64,000 nt of DNA from Paenibacillus profundus. Lineage in GTDB: Bacteria > Bacillota > Bacilli > Paenibacillales > Paenibacillaceae. Below the pieces are notes generated by a model. The model had not been told where the DNA came from. It did no database searches and worked only from the letters and a program-made list of their open reading frames with translations. Where the stretch lies: assembly GCF_021369635.1 (NCBI RefSeq), contig NZ_JAJNBZ010000007.1, forward strand, positions 157,454 through 221,453, in the 5' to 3' direction. A program made the translations under genes and the position numbers. Below, piece by piece: positions 18,501 through 27,027 of this stretch (position 1 is its first letter; each line of letters begins with the position of its first letter).

Positions 18501-18597
18501 TGAACAAGTATTCTTTAAGCCAGGGGATAACGTTAAGGTGCGTGAAGAGGCACGAGGCATTTTTTCTGCTGGTCAGCCCCGAATTTTTTTGTTTTAA
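15524..18597 (+). pseudogene. SLH-domain surface protein broken by three frameshifts
   Basis: ATG 15524 has an AGGAGG site and a clear signal peptide (NFVSKMTVTALVLALSS, then SSYAAG). The following SLH-type repeat (SASIADLRDASSWAQEWIVQ) is cut near 15688, where the sensible frame shifts to FRPKQEVRREEMAAIL. That frame runs about 640 residues with beta-rich repeats like those of surface adhesins (about 15950-16600) and a Gly/Ser linker near 16680-16780. It shifts again at the GGGGG run near 17605 (to GKFSSAEQVRTIFDEA) and once more near 17782 (to EISNQDIVPIAMVEK), finishing at 18597. The C-terminal part carries two copies of a repeat with EFSIDGGANW / EWSTDGGSSW and YDEQ. The intact product would be close to 1,000 residues and exported to the S-layer. 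Confidence 0.8.
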
Positions 18598-18613
18598 CTA
18601 GGATAGAAGCAGG

Positions 18614-18656
18614 CAAGTTCTCTCGCAATGGTGTGAGAGGACTTGTATGTCTTTTG
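18614..18656 (+). terminator. Hairpin terminator after the broken SLH gene
   Basis: CAAGTTCTCTC and GAGAGGACTTG form an 11-bp stem with one G-T pair, followed by TATGTCTTTT. Confidence 0.55.
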
Positions 18657-18682
18657 TAAATATAAAGAGAAGGGGAAACACA

Positions 18683-20782
18683 ATGCAAGATACCAATGAG
18701 AACTCAGTACATTCATCGGTCATTCGCGGCATGAGGCGCTTCGCTCGATATGCTGCGCTGACGACAATACTCGCAGCCGGGATTTACGTCTGCCCGTTCA
18801 ATGCCGAACCAGTATCTGCGGCAGCAAATACGGCGGATGCATCGTCCGGCTATACAGAGGATCAGCTCGCAGGGCTTGCTCTGCTGAACGAGGTTCGCGT
18901 CAATGCTGGCGTACAGCCCGTTCGTCTCCATTCGGCGATTACAAAGGCAGCGACACTGCATGCCTCCTATTATAACAACAATAACATCCAGCCGAGTCTG
19001 AGCGCACACAAGGAGACTCCAGGGATGCCCGGATTTACAGGCAAGTCGGTGCTGGAGAGGATGAAGGCTGCCGGATGGCTGCCCGGATCACAGGGATACA
19101 GTTCTGGAGAAGTTATGCACTTCAAACAGAAGAGCAGCGTGAAGGCGATTCATGGATGGCTAGATACCGCATATCACCGCGAGATTATCCTCAGTCCGAA
19201 GTATAGTGAAGTGGGCATCGCGCTCGTCGACGGTACTGCCGTCATCAATATGGCGGGTTCCTATTCGCCGTCAGCAATCGAAGGAGGCGTATCTGTATAC
19301 CCGCACGATAAGATGACTGGCGTTCCTGTAGGATTTTACGGGCATGAAATTCCGAACCCGCTGGATCAATTTGACGTCAAATTTTCTGGCTATATTATTT
19401 CGGCTACAACCGAAAAGCCGATGGCATGGCACGAGGCGACTATTACGGACGAGACGGGCGTCACGATACCGTACCATGAAGAGCTCAAAAGCGATACGTT
19501 GTTCTTGTATCCAAAATCAGTGCTGCAAGGCTTCCACACGTATACCGTGTCTCTCGCATACCAAGTAGAAGACTCTCCTGCAACGCAGCGCAAAGCATGG
19601 TCGTTCACGACCGGACAAGGGCATCGCTTATTGGAGTTATCGGCAAATTATGCGGAGATTGTCGTGAACGAGGGCGAGGAGTATCCGATTCAGGTGATAG
19701 GCAATTATGACGACGGCACGAGCGACTCGCTTGCTTCCGGCGTGAAATTCGCAAGCAGCAGCCCGGGTAACCTTACTATATCGTCATCAGGAATCCTGAA
19801 AGGCATCAAGGCCGGCGATTATACTGTTACGATGTCTTCGGAAGGGGTGTCTTCACAAGTGAAGGTCAAGGTGCTGCCTCGGTTGAAGACGAAAACTTAT
19901 CCAGCTACATCGGATCCGTCTAAGCTGACGGATATTGGCGGTCACAAGGCCGAAGCGGCTGTCGTATGGGCGGTGCAATCCGGCATCATTGCAGGTTCTC
20001 GCGACGGCTCGTTTCAACCGGACGCTGAAATAAGCGAAGCAGATTTTTGGACGATGCTGCTGCGCATGTATAAGGTCAATATTGATGCTTATGCGCCAGC
20101 GAAGAAGAAGCATTGGGCGGATGCGGCGTACATTATTGCGGATGAACGCAATTTTCCTTTGAATGGCCTGACATCGCTCTCTGCGAGAGACGGCAAGATG
20201 ACCCGGCTGAAAGCGGCAGAGATCATCTCGGCAGCCGACGGAGTCAACTTCGCCGGCAACAATGTAGTATGGTACATACTCGGGAAGGATTATGCCAAAG
20301 GGAAAACAGAATTATCAATTGAAGGCTATAAGCCGGGGGATGCGCTTACGCGCGGGGAAGCGGCTCAAATGTTGCAATATTTGCAACCGAAGCTGAAGGA
20401 ACTGCGGGGCCGGCCTGCGAACATAACGCCAATCTCGGTGTTGCCTCGCTTGCCGGAACGAGAGGTGTATGTGAAGCCGGATACGATGGAAGATCGTATG
20501 ATGTGGGCAGAACTTCAAGATGATTACATGTTGGCGGTTGAAGGAAAGTTTGCACAATTGGCCGGCCAGCAGCTCACGCTTATGGTGCAGACAGGCGGCT
20601 CCAAGCCCCAGCAAATCCAGGATGTATCCGTGTCTGTAGATAGCCAGGGCACATTCAAGGTTAGCGCTGGCCCATTCCAGGAGGACTCGCTGAATCTGTA
20701 CTTGCGTACTGAAGGAGTGTACTATTGGATCCCTGTCAATTATAAATCGATGAATGCAAGTCAATACAGTGAAAACTATTAA
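18683..20782 (+). CDS. Secreted CAP/Big/SLH-domain surface protein
   Basis: This is a protein of about 699 residues. The signal peptide covers roughly residues 1-47 (TTILAAGIYVCPFNAEPVSA). A CAP (SCP/PR1-like) domain follows: LALLNEVRVNAGVQPVRLHS, the His in LHASYY, GEVMHFKQ and WLDTAYHREIILSPKYSEVG. Near residues 320-405 is a Big-type Ig-like domain (VNEGEEYPIQVIGNYDDGTS). After it come weak SLH repeats (AVVWAVQSGIIAGSRDGSFQ, EADFWTMLLRMY, ALTRGEAAQMLQYL), which would attach the protein to wall polysaccharide. The start is ATG 18683 with AAGGGG 7 bases upstream. It follows the broken SLH gene on the same strand. The role is likely at the cell surface; CAP-domain activity in bacteria is unclear. 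Confidence 0.85.
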   Translation: MQDTNENSVHSSVIRGMRRFARYAALTTILAAGIYVCPFNAEPVSAAANTADASSGYTEDQLAGLALLNEVRVNAGVQPVRLHSAITKAATLHASYYNNNNIQPSLSAHKETPGMPGFTGKSVLERMKAAGWLPGSQGYSSGEVMHFKQKSSVKAIHGWLDTAYHREIILSPKYSEVGIALVDGTAVINMAGSYSPSAIEGGVSVYPHDKMTGVPVGFYGHEIPNPLDQFDVKFSGYIISATTEKPMAWHEATITDETGVTIPYHEELKSDTLFLYPKSVLQGFHTYTVSLAYQVEDSPATQRKAWSFTTGQGHRLLELSANYAEIVVNEGEEYPIQVIGNYDDGTSDSLASGVKFASSSPGNLTISSSGILKGIKAGDYTVTMSSEGVSSQVKVKVLPRLKTKTYPATSDPSKLTDIGGHKAEAAVVWAVQSGIIAGSRDGSFQPDAEISEADFWTMLLRMYKVNIDAYAPAKKKHWADAAYIIADERNFPLNGLTSLSARDGKMTRLKAAEIISAADGVNFAGNNVVWYILGKDYAKGKTELSIEGYKPGDALTRGEAAQMLQYLQPKLKELRGRPANITPISVLPRLPEREVYVKPDTMEDRMMWAELQDDYMLAVEGKFAQLAGQQLTLMVQTGGSKPQQIQDVSVSVDSQGTFKVSAGPFQEDSLNLYLRTEGVYYWIPVNYKSMNASQYSENY

Positions 20783-20938
20783 GTATCGGCGCTGAAAACA
20801 GTTAGATCCACTGGACAAAGTACAGTCTAATTGCCGTTCAGCCACCTCATGTGAGCATTCTGCTGCAAGTTTTCCAATGGATCTGGCTACTCAGTCAAGG
20901 CGAGTGGAAGCTAGCAAGCTCGCTCATACGCGAAAAAC

Positions 20939-20985
20939 AAGTCGCACCAGGAGAATATTCCCTTTGGTGCGACCTGTTTTTATAA
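20939..20985 (+). terminator. Terminator after the CAP/SLH gene
   Basis: GTCGCACCA (20941-20949) and TGGTGCGAC (20965-20973) form a 9-bp stem followed by CTGTTTTTA. Confidence 0.75.
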
Positions 20986-21023
20986 TCAGTACTTACTTAC
21001 AAGCCCAAATGTTGATGCTCCAC

Positions 21024-23096
21024 TTACGGAGAAGGCGCAGGAACCCACTTTCTCCAAATGTACTCAAGCAAATTCCACGCCCCAATATACAGTAAACTAA
21101 CGAGAGAACCAAATACCACTCCGTAAAAGCCTCGAATGATGGAAATAGGCAGGGGCGTATGCAGATGGGCAAATGTATCTACGAGCGACGCTTGTCCGAT
21201 CACTCCTACAGCCATGATGTACAATGCGCTTGGTCGATTTTTCAAGGCAAGGTAAGCTCCTAAGATAAACAGAGGATGAGCAAACAGAAATTCTTTATTT
21301 CTTGGCCGAATTCCGATTGTATTTTCCAGTAAAGACCGGAATAACGACTCGATCGCAGATACATTTCCCGAATTTCCCGTTCTGGATAAATAATAAAGCA
21401 TGACGACCAACGCGAACCCAGCGCACAGAATCCATAGAACGCTAATGGGAGTAATCAGTATTCGCTTCGCTTTTAACATCTTTTCCTCAGTCGTAAGATC
21501 CTCACTGAAAAAGACAAGGTACAGGAGAACAAGTGCAATAGGTACCGAACTAACAGCACTAACTCCAATAAACTGATCAATTTTGAGGAAATAAACGATA
21601 TGGTCGAGAAGCGCAACAATATAAATACCACCGATTAGAGACAACAGTGATGTGCATAGCAACAGTAGGAAGGGGGACCAAAGGCGTGTCGCTTCCTTTT
21701 TTTGTTGTTTTCTGCGTATCCATTTAATAGCCATCATCATCGCTACGCTCGGAGCGCAGATCGCAGCGCCGAGAGCAAGCATTTTATATAGCAAGCTAGT
21801 GGACAGCATGCCGATTCCACATGCGCCCAACAAACCGATTACAAAGATGAACAATAAAGAAGAGGGAACAAAGTAGGACATTGCGATGGCGATGATGGAT
21901 ATACTGCCCAAAACGGCCAATAGCTTTAGAATCTCGTGCAAATTCGTATTGGATAATGTAAAAGAATGCGCCGGGCCCAACACATATCCTTGTTCTTGAA
22001 TTCTCTGTACCGCTCCATCTTTGCCATTCAGGATGGAATAGATGGAGACAAGGGGATCGGCATACATTCCCGTACCCGTGCTTTGGCTTGCGCCAGCGTT
22101 CAAAAGAATCATTCGAATATTGCGGTCCTTGACGGCGAGAACAAAGCGGTCTGCAAATCGTTGAACGCGATCTTCCAGTTCCTGCAGCGAAGTATTTTGC
22201 ACGAGCTTATTCGCATCTGCTTCCGAGAATTGATGCAAGCGCAAAACATCGTAATTTAGATCCTTAGCCAGAATGTCAAATCCCAATGGGTCTGCTTTTT
22301 GCATCTCCGTGTATGCTAACCCGACCTGATGTTTCTTCAGCAGATTCGCCATTAATGACATGCCATCCGTCTTTTCGTCGTTCGTGTATCCGGGAACGGC
22401 ATCTCCATCTATGATGACGGATGTCACATCGAACGGAACGAGCCGATTCAACATATCGTTCATGTCCCGGGGCGAAAAGGGATGGCGGCGATTGGATAGT
22501 GAAATAATGATGTGAAATCCTCTATCTTTCAACAATTCCAACGTTACTGGATCCGGATCCATTGGCAAGCGAGCAGCGTCTGCTATAGGCATCTCGATAA
22601 TGAGACCATTTTGATTTTTAAAAGTCCATGGTTTTAGCTTCACATTCATCCGTTGAAAGCTTGTTTCGATCATGGTTTTCATTTCATCTTCCGATTCTTT
22701 CTCGGAAAACAACAGGTACGTAAAATTTTCGTGTGGAGAAATCGAGGTTTGAGTTAAAGCTGCGGCTTCGTGTGATGAGAACAATTCTATCCTCCGACTT
22801 AACTTCAGTAGATCAAGTGTGCTTTCGTTTACGGCCATCGATTGAATACCAGCTTGCTTCATCAGAGCAAGCTGGTCTGCGACAAACTGTCGCGGATTGG
22901 CTTTGTAGTCCGAAATGGCAAGAAGATTACTGAAATTAAAAACAAACTCTACTTGCTTAGATGAGCTTTCTGTAATGACACGCTGATATGCTAACGGAAT
23001 AGAGGATACGATCCCTAAAATAACTAGACACCATAACCAACGCAGTGTCAGGCAATTCACTCGTCGATACCAATTAAGCACTACACTCAACTCCAT
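21024..23096 (-). CDS. DUF5693 family multi-span membrane protein
   Basis: This is a protein of about 690 residues. One N-terminal membrane segment (LWCLVILGIVSSIPLAYQ) leads to an extracytoplasmic region of about 350 residues, with VADQLALMKQAGIQSMAVNE and the repeated-domain feel of a TIM-barrel-like fold. About eight to ten membrane segments then follow to the end (WNLLEYIWRKWVPAPSP). This layout is that of DUF5693 proteins of Firmicutes. Family members are often found near cell-surface polymer genes such as csaB, but no csaB is adjacent here. The start is uncertain: ATG 23096 is used, TTG 23111 and a downstream GTG are alternatives, and no clean ribosome site is visible. Confidence 0.72.
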   Translation of the reverse strand: MELSVVLNWYRRVNCLTLRWLWCLVILGIVSSIPLAYQRVITESSSKQVEFVFNFSNLLAISDYKANPRQFVADQLALMKQAGIQSMAVNESTLDLLKLSRRIELFSSHEAAALTQTSISPHENFTYLLFSEKESEDEMKTMIETSFQRMNVKLKPWTFKNQNGLIIEMPIADAARLPMDPDPVTLELLKDRGFHIIISLSNRRHPFSPRDMNDMLNRLVPFDVTSVIIDGDAVPGYTNDEKTDGMSLMANLLKKHQVGLAYTEMQKADPLGFDILAKDLNYDVLRLHQFSEADANKLVQNTSLQELEDRVQRFADRFVLAVKDRNIRMILLNAGASQSTGTGMYADPLVSIYSILNGKDGAVQRIQEQGYVLGPAHSFTLSNTNLHEILKLLAVLGSISIIAIAMSYFVPSSLLFIFVIGLLGACGIGMLSTSLLYKMLALGAAICAPSVAMMMAIKWIRRKQQKKEATRLWSPFLLLLCTSLLSLIGGIYIVALLDHIVYFLKIDQFIGVSAVSSVPIALVLLYLVFFSEDLTTEEKMLKAKRILITPISVLWILCAGFALVVMLYYLSRTGNSGNVSAIESLFRSLLENTIGIRPRNKEFLFAHPLFILGAYLALKNRPSALYIMAVGVIGQASLVDTFAHLHTPLPISIIRGFYGVVFGSLVSLLYIGAWNLLEYIWRKWVPAPSP

Positions 23097-23334
23097 CTGC
23101 TTAGAGTACAATCTTTTTTTTTCTTAAAAACGGCAATACCTATAACTACCAAAAACGACTATACCATAAATTGCTATTGGTATAAAGCTCTGAATCAGAT
23201 TGCGTAGGCTTAATTTCTTGAAGCAGATACTTAAACTAAATCACATAATACTTATATATACTTACTATTAAACGAAATATACTTTCAAATACTTATTAAA
23301 TGAGTTATAATTACATACAAAGGAGGTGCGGCTA

Positions 23335-24123
23335 ATGTACCAAGAGGAGCGCTTGCTGAAAATACTCGAGCACTTAAGTCAACACCAATCGATGAGCGTT
23401 GCAGATATATGTTCGTTATTTCAGGTGTCTAGGGATACGGCACGCAGAGATATTGTCAAGCTAGTTCAAGAAGGTGTTGTCATTCGGACGCATGGAGGGG
23501 TCGCCTTACCCGAACTGCAAAAGGAGTTGTCCTCCTATCAGGAGCGTTTAATTGATGAATCCGACAGCAAGAAAAATATTGGAAAGCTTGGTGCCAAGCT
23601 AATCAAGGATCAGGAGACTGTGTTCTTGGACGTATCATCCACCGTACAGTTTGTAGCGGAACAAATCCAAGCGAAGCATATAACGGCAGTCACTCATTCC
23701 ATTGATAACGTAGGTGTACTATCGAATCGAGATGACCTTCAAATCTATGTTCTCGGCGGTTACCTGCATGCCAAAAATCGCTTGCTATATGGGCCGTCTG
23801 TCATAGACAAAATTAGTGAAATCCGCGCCGACAAAGCGTTTATCGGTGCAACTGCCATTCATTCTGATGGATTCTATTATCCTTATGAAGAAGATGCCCG
23901 CGTGAAAAGGGAAATGGCCCGTCGAGCGGATCAAGTGATACTCGTCGCCGATCACACCAAGTTTGCAGCCAAATCGAGATTTAGGTTAGATTTCGAATGC
24001 GTGGATATCATCATTACCGATCAGGACATTCCGATTGAAATCAGAGAAGTAATTGACCAGAAAAACATTACGGTTATTGAGTGTCAAGCAGACATCCAGC
24101 AGGGAGGCGACGAGCAACAATGA
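23335..24123 (+). CDS. DeoR/GlpR-family transcriptional regulator
   Basis: This is a protein of 262 residues. The N-terminal helix-turn-helix (SVADICSLFQVSRDTARRDI) is the DeoR signature. The C-terminal sugar-phosphate sensing domain (DeoRC) shows DVSSTVQFVAEQI, VTHSIDNVGVL and HTKFAAKSRF. The start is ATG 23335 with AAAGGAGGTG 6 bases upstream. Its stop overlaps the start of nagA by 4 bases (ATGA), so it probably senses an amino-sugar phosphate and controls its own operon. The AT-rich 220 bases upstream would contain the promoter and operator. Confidence 0.9.
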   Translation: MYQEERLLKILEHLSQHQSMSVADICSLFQVSRDTARRDIVKLVQEGVVIRTHGGVALPELQKELSSYQERLIDESDSKKNIGKLGAKLIKDQETVFLDVSSTVQFVAEQIQAKHITAVTHSIDNVGVLSNRDDLQIYVLGGYLHAKNRLLYGPSVIDKISEIRADKAFIGATAIHSDGFYYPYEEDARVKREMARRADQVILVADHTKFAAKSRFRLDFECVDIIITDQDIPIEIREVIDQKNITVIECQADIQQGGDEQQ

Positions 24124-25268
24124 ACAACAAAGTTGTGCAAAATGTGCAATTGCTGCTGCCAGACCGAATCGTCCCGTCAGCCACGGTATGGATTAGGGAT
24201 GGGAAAATAGAGAGAGTCGAGCCCGAATATCACTCTGCAGTAGAAGATCAATATGAACGGATTGATGGGAGAGGGCAATGGCTAATACCTGGAATGATCG
24301 ATGTTCATATTCACGGCGCCAATGGCTTGGACATGATGGATGGTACGGAAGCGAGTATTCAAGAAGTATCGCACGCATGTGCCGCGACAGGATGCACCTC
24401 ATTTCTCGCCACTTCAGTAAGCTCTACAATGGAGGACCTGCTGAACATGATTCGCAGCGTCAAGCGAGTCATCGGACAAGAAGCGGGAGCGAAGATTGCG
24501 GGAATTCATTTAGAGGGGCCTTATTTAAATCCGAAACGTAAAGGAATGCAGAATGAAAAGTATCTCCGCCATCCCAACATGGACGAAATGCAGGAGATTT
24601 TCCAGGAAGCGGGCTCACTGATTAAAATGGTGACGATCGCTCCGGAATTACCTGGAGGAATGGAGCTCATCTCCTTCCTGAAAGAACAGAGAGTTGTCAT
24701 CGCGGTCGCTCACTCCGATGCCACATACGAGGAAGCGAAACAGGCCTTTGCAGCCGGTGCCAGTCATGTTACACATTGTTTTAACGGCATGCGCCCGATT
24801 CATCACCGGGACCCGGGTCTGATCGTAGCCGCATTTGAAGAACATCATGTAAGTCTGCAAGCGATCGTGGATCAAGTTCATTTACATCCTGCTATTATTC
24901 GATTGATGCATCGTTTGAAAGGGCCTGAAGGTATGGTGCTCATAACAGATGCTTTGCAGGCAATGGGGATGGGGGATGGAAATTATGTATTTGGCGGCCA
25001 TCATGTCACTGTATCAGAAGGCATCGCAAGACTGGAGGATGGTACCTTAGCGTCCAGTACCGTAACGATGAATGAAGCATTACGCCTTACTGTCGATACA
25101 GGGATTTCCTTGACGGATGCTGTACACATGGGTTCTACTACACCTGCAAATATACTAGGACTCCGTGATAAAGGGAAAATCGAGCCCGGTTACGATGCAG
25201 ATCTCGTGTTGTTGGACGAACAGTTTCAAGTTGTGTGGACGATGATCGCTGGTAAAAGGATAGGATGA
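24120..25268 (+). CDS. nagA: N-acetylglucosamine-6-phosphate deacetylase
   Basis: This is a protein of 382 residues of the amidohydrolase superfamily. It removes acetate from GlcNAc-6-phosphate, the first step that feeds amino sugars to NagB and glycolysis or to wall synthesis. Landmarks are IDVHIHGANG (the HxH metal site), HLEGPYLNPKRKG, VAVAHSDATYEEA, HVTHCFNGMRPI, the catalytic Asp in LITDALQAM, and ASSTVTMNEAL near the end. It is translationally coupled to the upstream DeoR regulator by the ATGA overlap with GGGAGG upstream. No nagB is in the window. A terminator lies at 25368. Confidence 0.93.
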   Translation: MNNKVVQNVQLLLPDRIVPSATVWIRDGKIERVEPEYHSAVEDQYERIDGRGQWLIPGMIDVHIHGANGLDMMDGTEASIQEVSHACAATGCTSFLATSVSSTMEDLLNMIRSVKRVIGQEAGAKIAGIHLEGPYLNPKRKGMQNEKYLRHPNMDEMQEIFQEAGSLIKMVTIAPELPGGMELISFLKEQRVVIAVAHSDATYEEAKQAFAAGASHVTHCFNGMRPIHHRDPGLIVAAFEEHHVSLQAIVDQVHLHPAIIRLMHRLKGPEGMVLITDALQAMGMGDGNYVFGGHHVTVSEGIARLEDGTLASSTVTMNEALRLTVDTGISLTDAVHMGSTTPANILGLRDKGKIEPGYDADLVLLDEQFQVVWTMIAGKRIG

Positions 25269-25367
25269 TAATACAATAACCTCAGCCGGGCGAGTTCCGG
25301 TCGGGGTTGGCAGAACTTCATAACAGACGATTCAACCGAGTCTACGAGTTCATAAAAGCATGAAAAA

Positions 25368-25408
25368 GAAAGCCGATAACCCTCAATTGGAATATCGGCT
25401 TTCTTTGT
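25368..25408 (+). terminator. Terminator after nagA
   Basis: GAAAGCCGATA (25368-25378) and TATCGGCTTTC (25393-25403) form a perfect 11-bp stem followed by TTTGT. Confidence 0.85.
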
Positions 25409-25631
25409 GATAAGCCAATTGCAGCAGCATACCTTACAAAGTAAGTCCAAATCGCTTCAATTCAATGAATATGCCTTCGAGTCTTTTCCACAGGCTTTGG
25501 AGGTGCCAGTCCATTGCTTTAGGCACCCCAAATTGGCTGAAGCGACAGTCGCCAATGAGGATGCGGATTTGGCAGCTGTAGGGCGCGGCATGCTGAAGGA
25601 TTCATATTGGGCCATGCCATTCAAGCTGTAA
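25407..25631 (+). pseudogene. C-terminal stub of an old yellow enzyme (NamA-like)
   Basis: The open frame has no ribosome site. Its second half (LAEATVANEDADLAAVGRGM, then LKDSYWAMPFKL) matches the last conserved stretch of NADPH dehydrogenase/old yellow enzymes, usually written like LAEEIIxxGRADLVALGRExLRNPYWPL. The FMN-binding barrel is missing upstream, where nagA ends instead. It is a remnant of a lost gene, probably removed by the event that brought nagA's end next to it. The 140 bases after it hold nothing I can identify. Confidence 0.6.
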
Positions 25632-25775
25632 GCAAGGATGCCGCATCTCCGAAGCAGTACAAAGCTGCATATTGATGAATGATATCCAGCGCGAATCGCG
25701 AGTGCAGCGGGATTGACGGTTAGCGGTACCGCGAATAAAATAAGCTAGTGAAGTAGGAGATGGAGGATGATTGCA

Positions 25776-26093
25776 ATGGAGAAAATAACTACAGAAAAAC
25801 AGTATCATAATCAAATCGGGAAAGATGAGTTCACCATTTTGAAATTTTACACAAATTGGTGCCCGGATTGTAAAAACCTCGACCGCTTTATCGGGGATAT
25901 CGTTATCGAAAACTCGGACAAAGAATGGTTGGAAATCGATGCCGAGCAATTACAACATATCGCCGAGGAGAACGATGTAAGAGGCATCCCAAGTCTGCTT
26001 GCATTTAAAAACGGTCAAAAAGTCGGCCATTTGCACAGCAAGTTCGCGAAGACGCCTGATCAGATCAGAGAATTTTTAAGCACGTTGTCTTAA
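25776..26093 (+). CDS. Thioredoxin-family protein
   Basis: This is a protein of 105 residues with the thioredoxin fold. The redox motif is in KFYTNWCPDCKNLDRF (Cys-Pro-Asp-Cys rather than Cys-Gly-Pro-Cys), and the cis-Pro lies in VRGIPSLLAFKNG. This class, like Bacillus YdbP, has the WCPDC motif and acts as a small cytoplasmic thiol reductase. GGAGG lies 9 bases before ATG 25776; ATG 25767 is an in-frame alternative using another AGGAG. A strong terminator follows at 26102. Confidence 0.88.
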   Translation: MEKITTEKQYHNQIGKDEFTILKFYTNWCPDCKNLDRFIGDIVIENSDKEWLEIDAEQLQHIAEENDVRGIPSLLAFKNGQKVGHLHSKFAKTPDQIREFLSTLS

Positions 26094-26101
26094 TGGATAA
26101 G

Positions 26102-26134
26102 AGACCAGAGGCAGGCCGCCTCTGGTCTATCTTA
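26102..26134. terminator. Bidirectional terminator between thioredoxin and acetyltransferase genes
   Basis: AGACCAGAGGC (26102-26112) and GCCTCTGGTCT (26118-26128) form a perfect 11-bp stem with a 5-base loop, between convergent genes. Confidence 0.85.
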
Positions 26135-26743
26135 TTATAGCAAGGTGATTCGCTCAGAACATAGAAGATGCATATGGCCTTTTATTTTGTCTATTGGCCA
26201 ATCCCACCATTTCAACGCCATCAGATATTCAATTTCCTCGTCAGAAAATCTTTTCTTAATCGGCTTGGCCGGATTGCCGCCCACAATCGTATAGGGCGGG
26301 ACGTCCTTGGTCACAAGGGCACGTGAACCAATGACAGCGCCATCTCCAATGTGGATTCCGGGCATAATCATAGCCTCTGTTCCAATCCACACATCATTGC
26401 CGACGATCGTGTCACCGGCACGCTTGAAGCCATCTACCGATTCGTTGCCCCATTGTTCCCCTGCATAAAAAAAGGGGAACGTCGTAACCCAATCATATCG
26501 ATGTCCCTGGTTGCCGGCCATAATGAATGCAGCGCCAGAACCTATGGAACAGAACTTCCCGATAATAAGTCGATCAACATCGTTCCGTTCCGCAGACAGA
26601 TATCTTACGCAATAATCTTCAAACTGTTCTTTATGGTAATAACCTGAGTAGTACGTATAATCTCCAACTTCGATATTTGGATTGGATATTTGTTCTTTGA
26701 GCCAATGACTATGCATCCAATTTTTAAATGTATCTTCGCGCAT
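26135..26743 (-). CDS. catB: CatB-type (xenobiotic) hexapeptide acetyltransferase
   Basis: This is a protein of 202 residues of the left-handed beta-helix acetyltransferase family. It matches type B chloramphenicol acetyltransferases closely in order and spacing: [36 protein letters not shown], the catalytic His in [31 protein letters not shown], and [20 protein letters not shown]. Enzymes of this group O-acetylate chloramphenicol, and relatives (Vat) acetylate streptogramins. The start is ATG 26743 with GGAGG 8 bases upstream. It stands alone between its terminator and the SNF2 gene and shows no sign of a mobile element, so it looks like a chromosomal copy. Confidence 0.85.
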   Translation of the reverse strand: MREDTFKNWMHSHWLKEQISNPNIEVGDYTYYSGYYHKEQFEDYCVRYLSAERNDVDRLIIGKFCSIGSGAAFIMAGNQGHRYDWVTTFPFFYAGEQWGNESVDGFKRAGDTIVGNDVWIGTEAMIMPGIHIGDGAVIGSRALVTKDVPPYTIVGGNPAKPIKKRFSDEEIEYLMALKWWDWPIDKIKGHMHLLCSERITLL

Positions 26744-27027
26744 GTTGGTTCGCCTCCTGCATGATTAATCATTTCGCGATACAGGAGGCATTATCCACCG
26801 CTCTAATCATTAATTTTTCACCTTCAACTCTCAGAAAATTTTTCATACATCATCATTTTAATCAAATTCAATACATTAGTCCATTAAATTCAATTTAAAT
26901 CCCGCCGTTACAAGCGTCGATTTCCCCGATACGCAAAGTCTTGGCTTCATGCAAATGTTTTCTGTTATCATAGGAAATAGAACAATTCCGGAAAATCAAT
27001 TTTCCATCCAAAAGGAAGGACCAAGGC

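Noticed and set aside
23112..23334. AT-rich gap before the DeoR gene as a replication origin or attachment site
   Set aside because: No DnaA boxes, tRNA or repeat pair was seen; it fits a promoter region between divergent genes.
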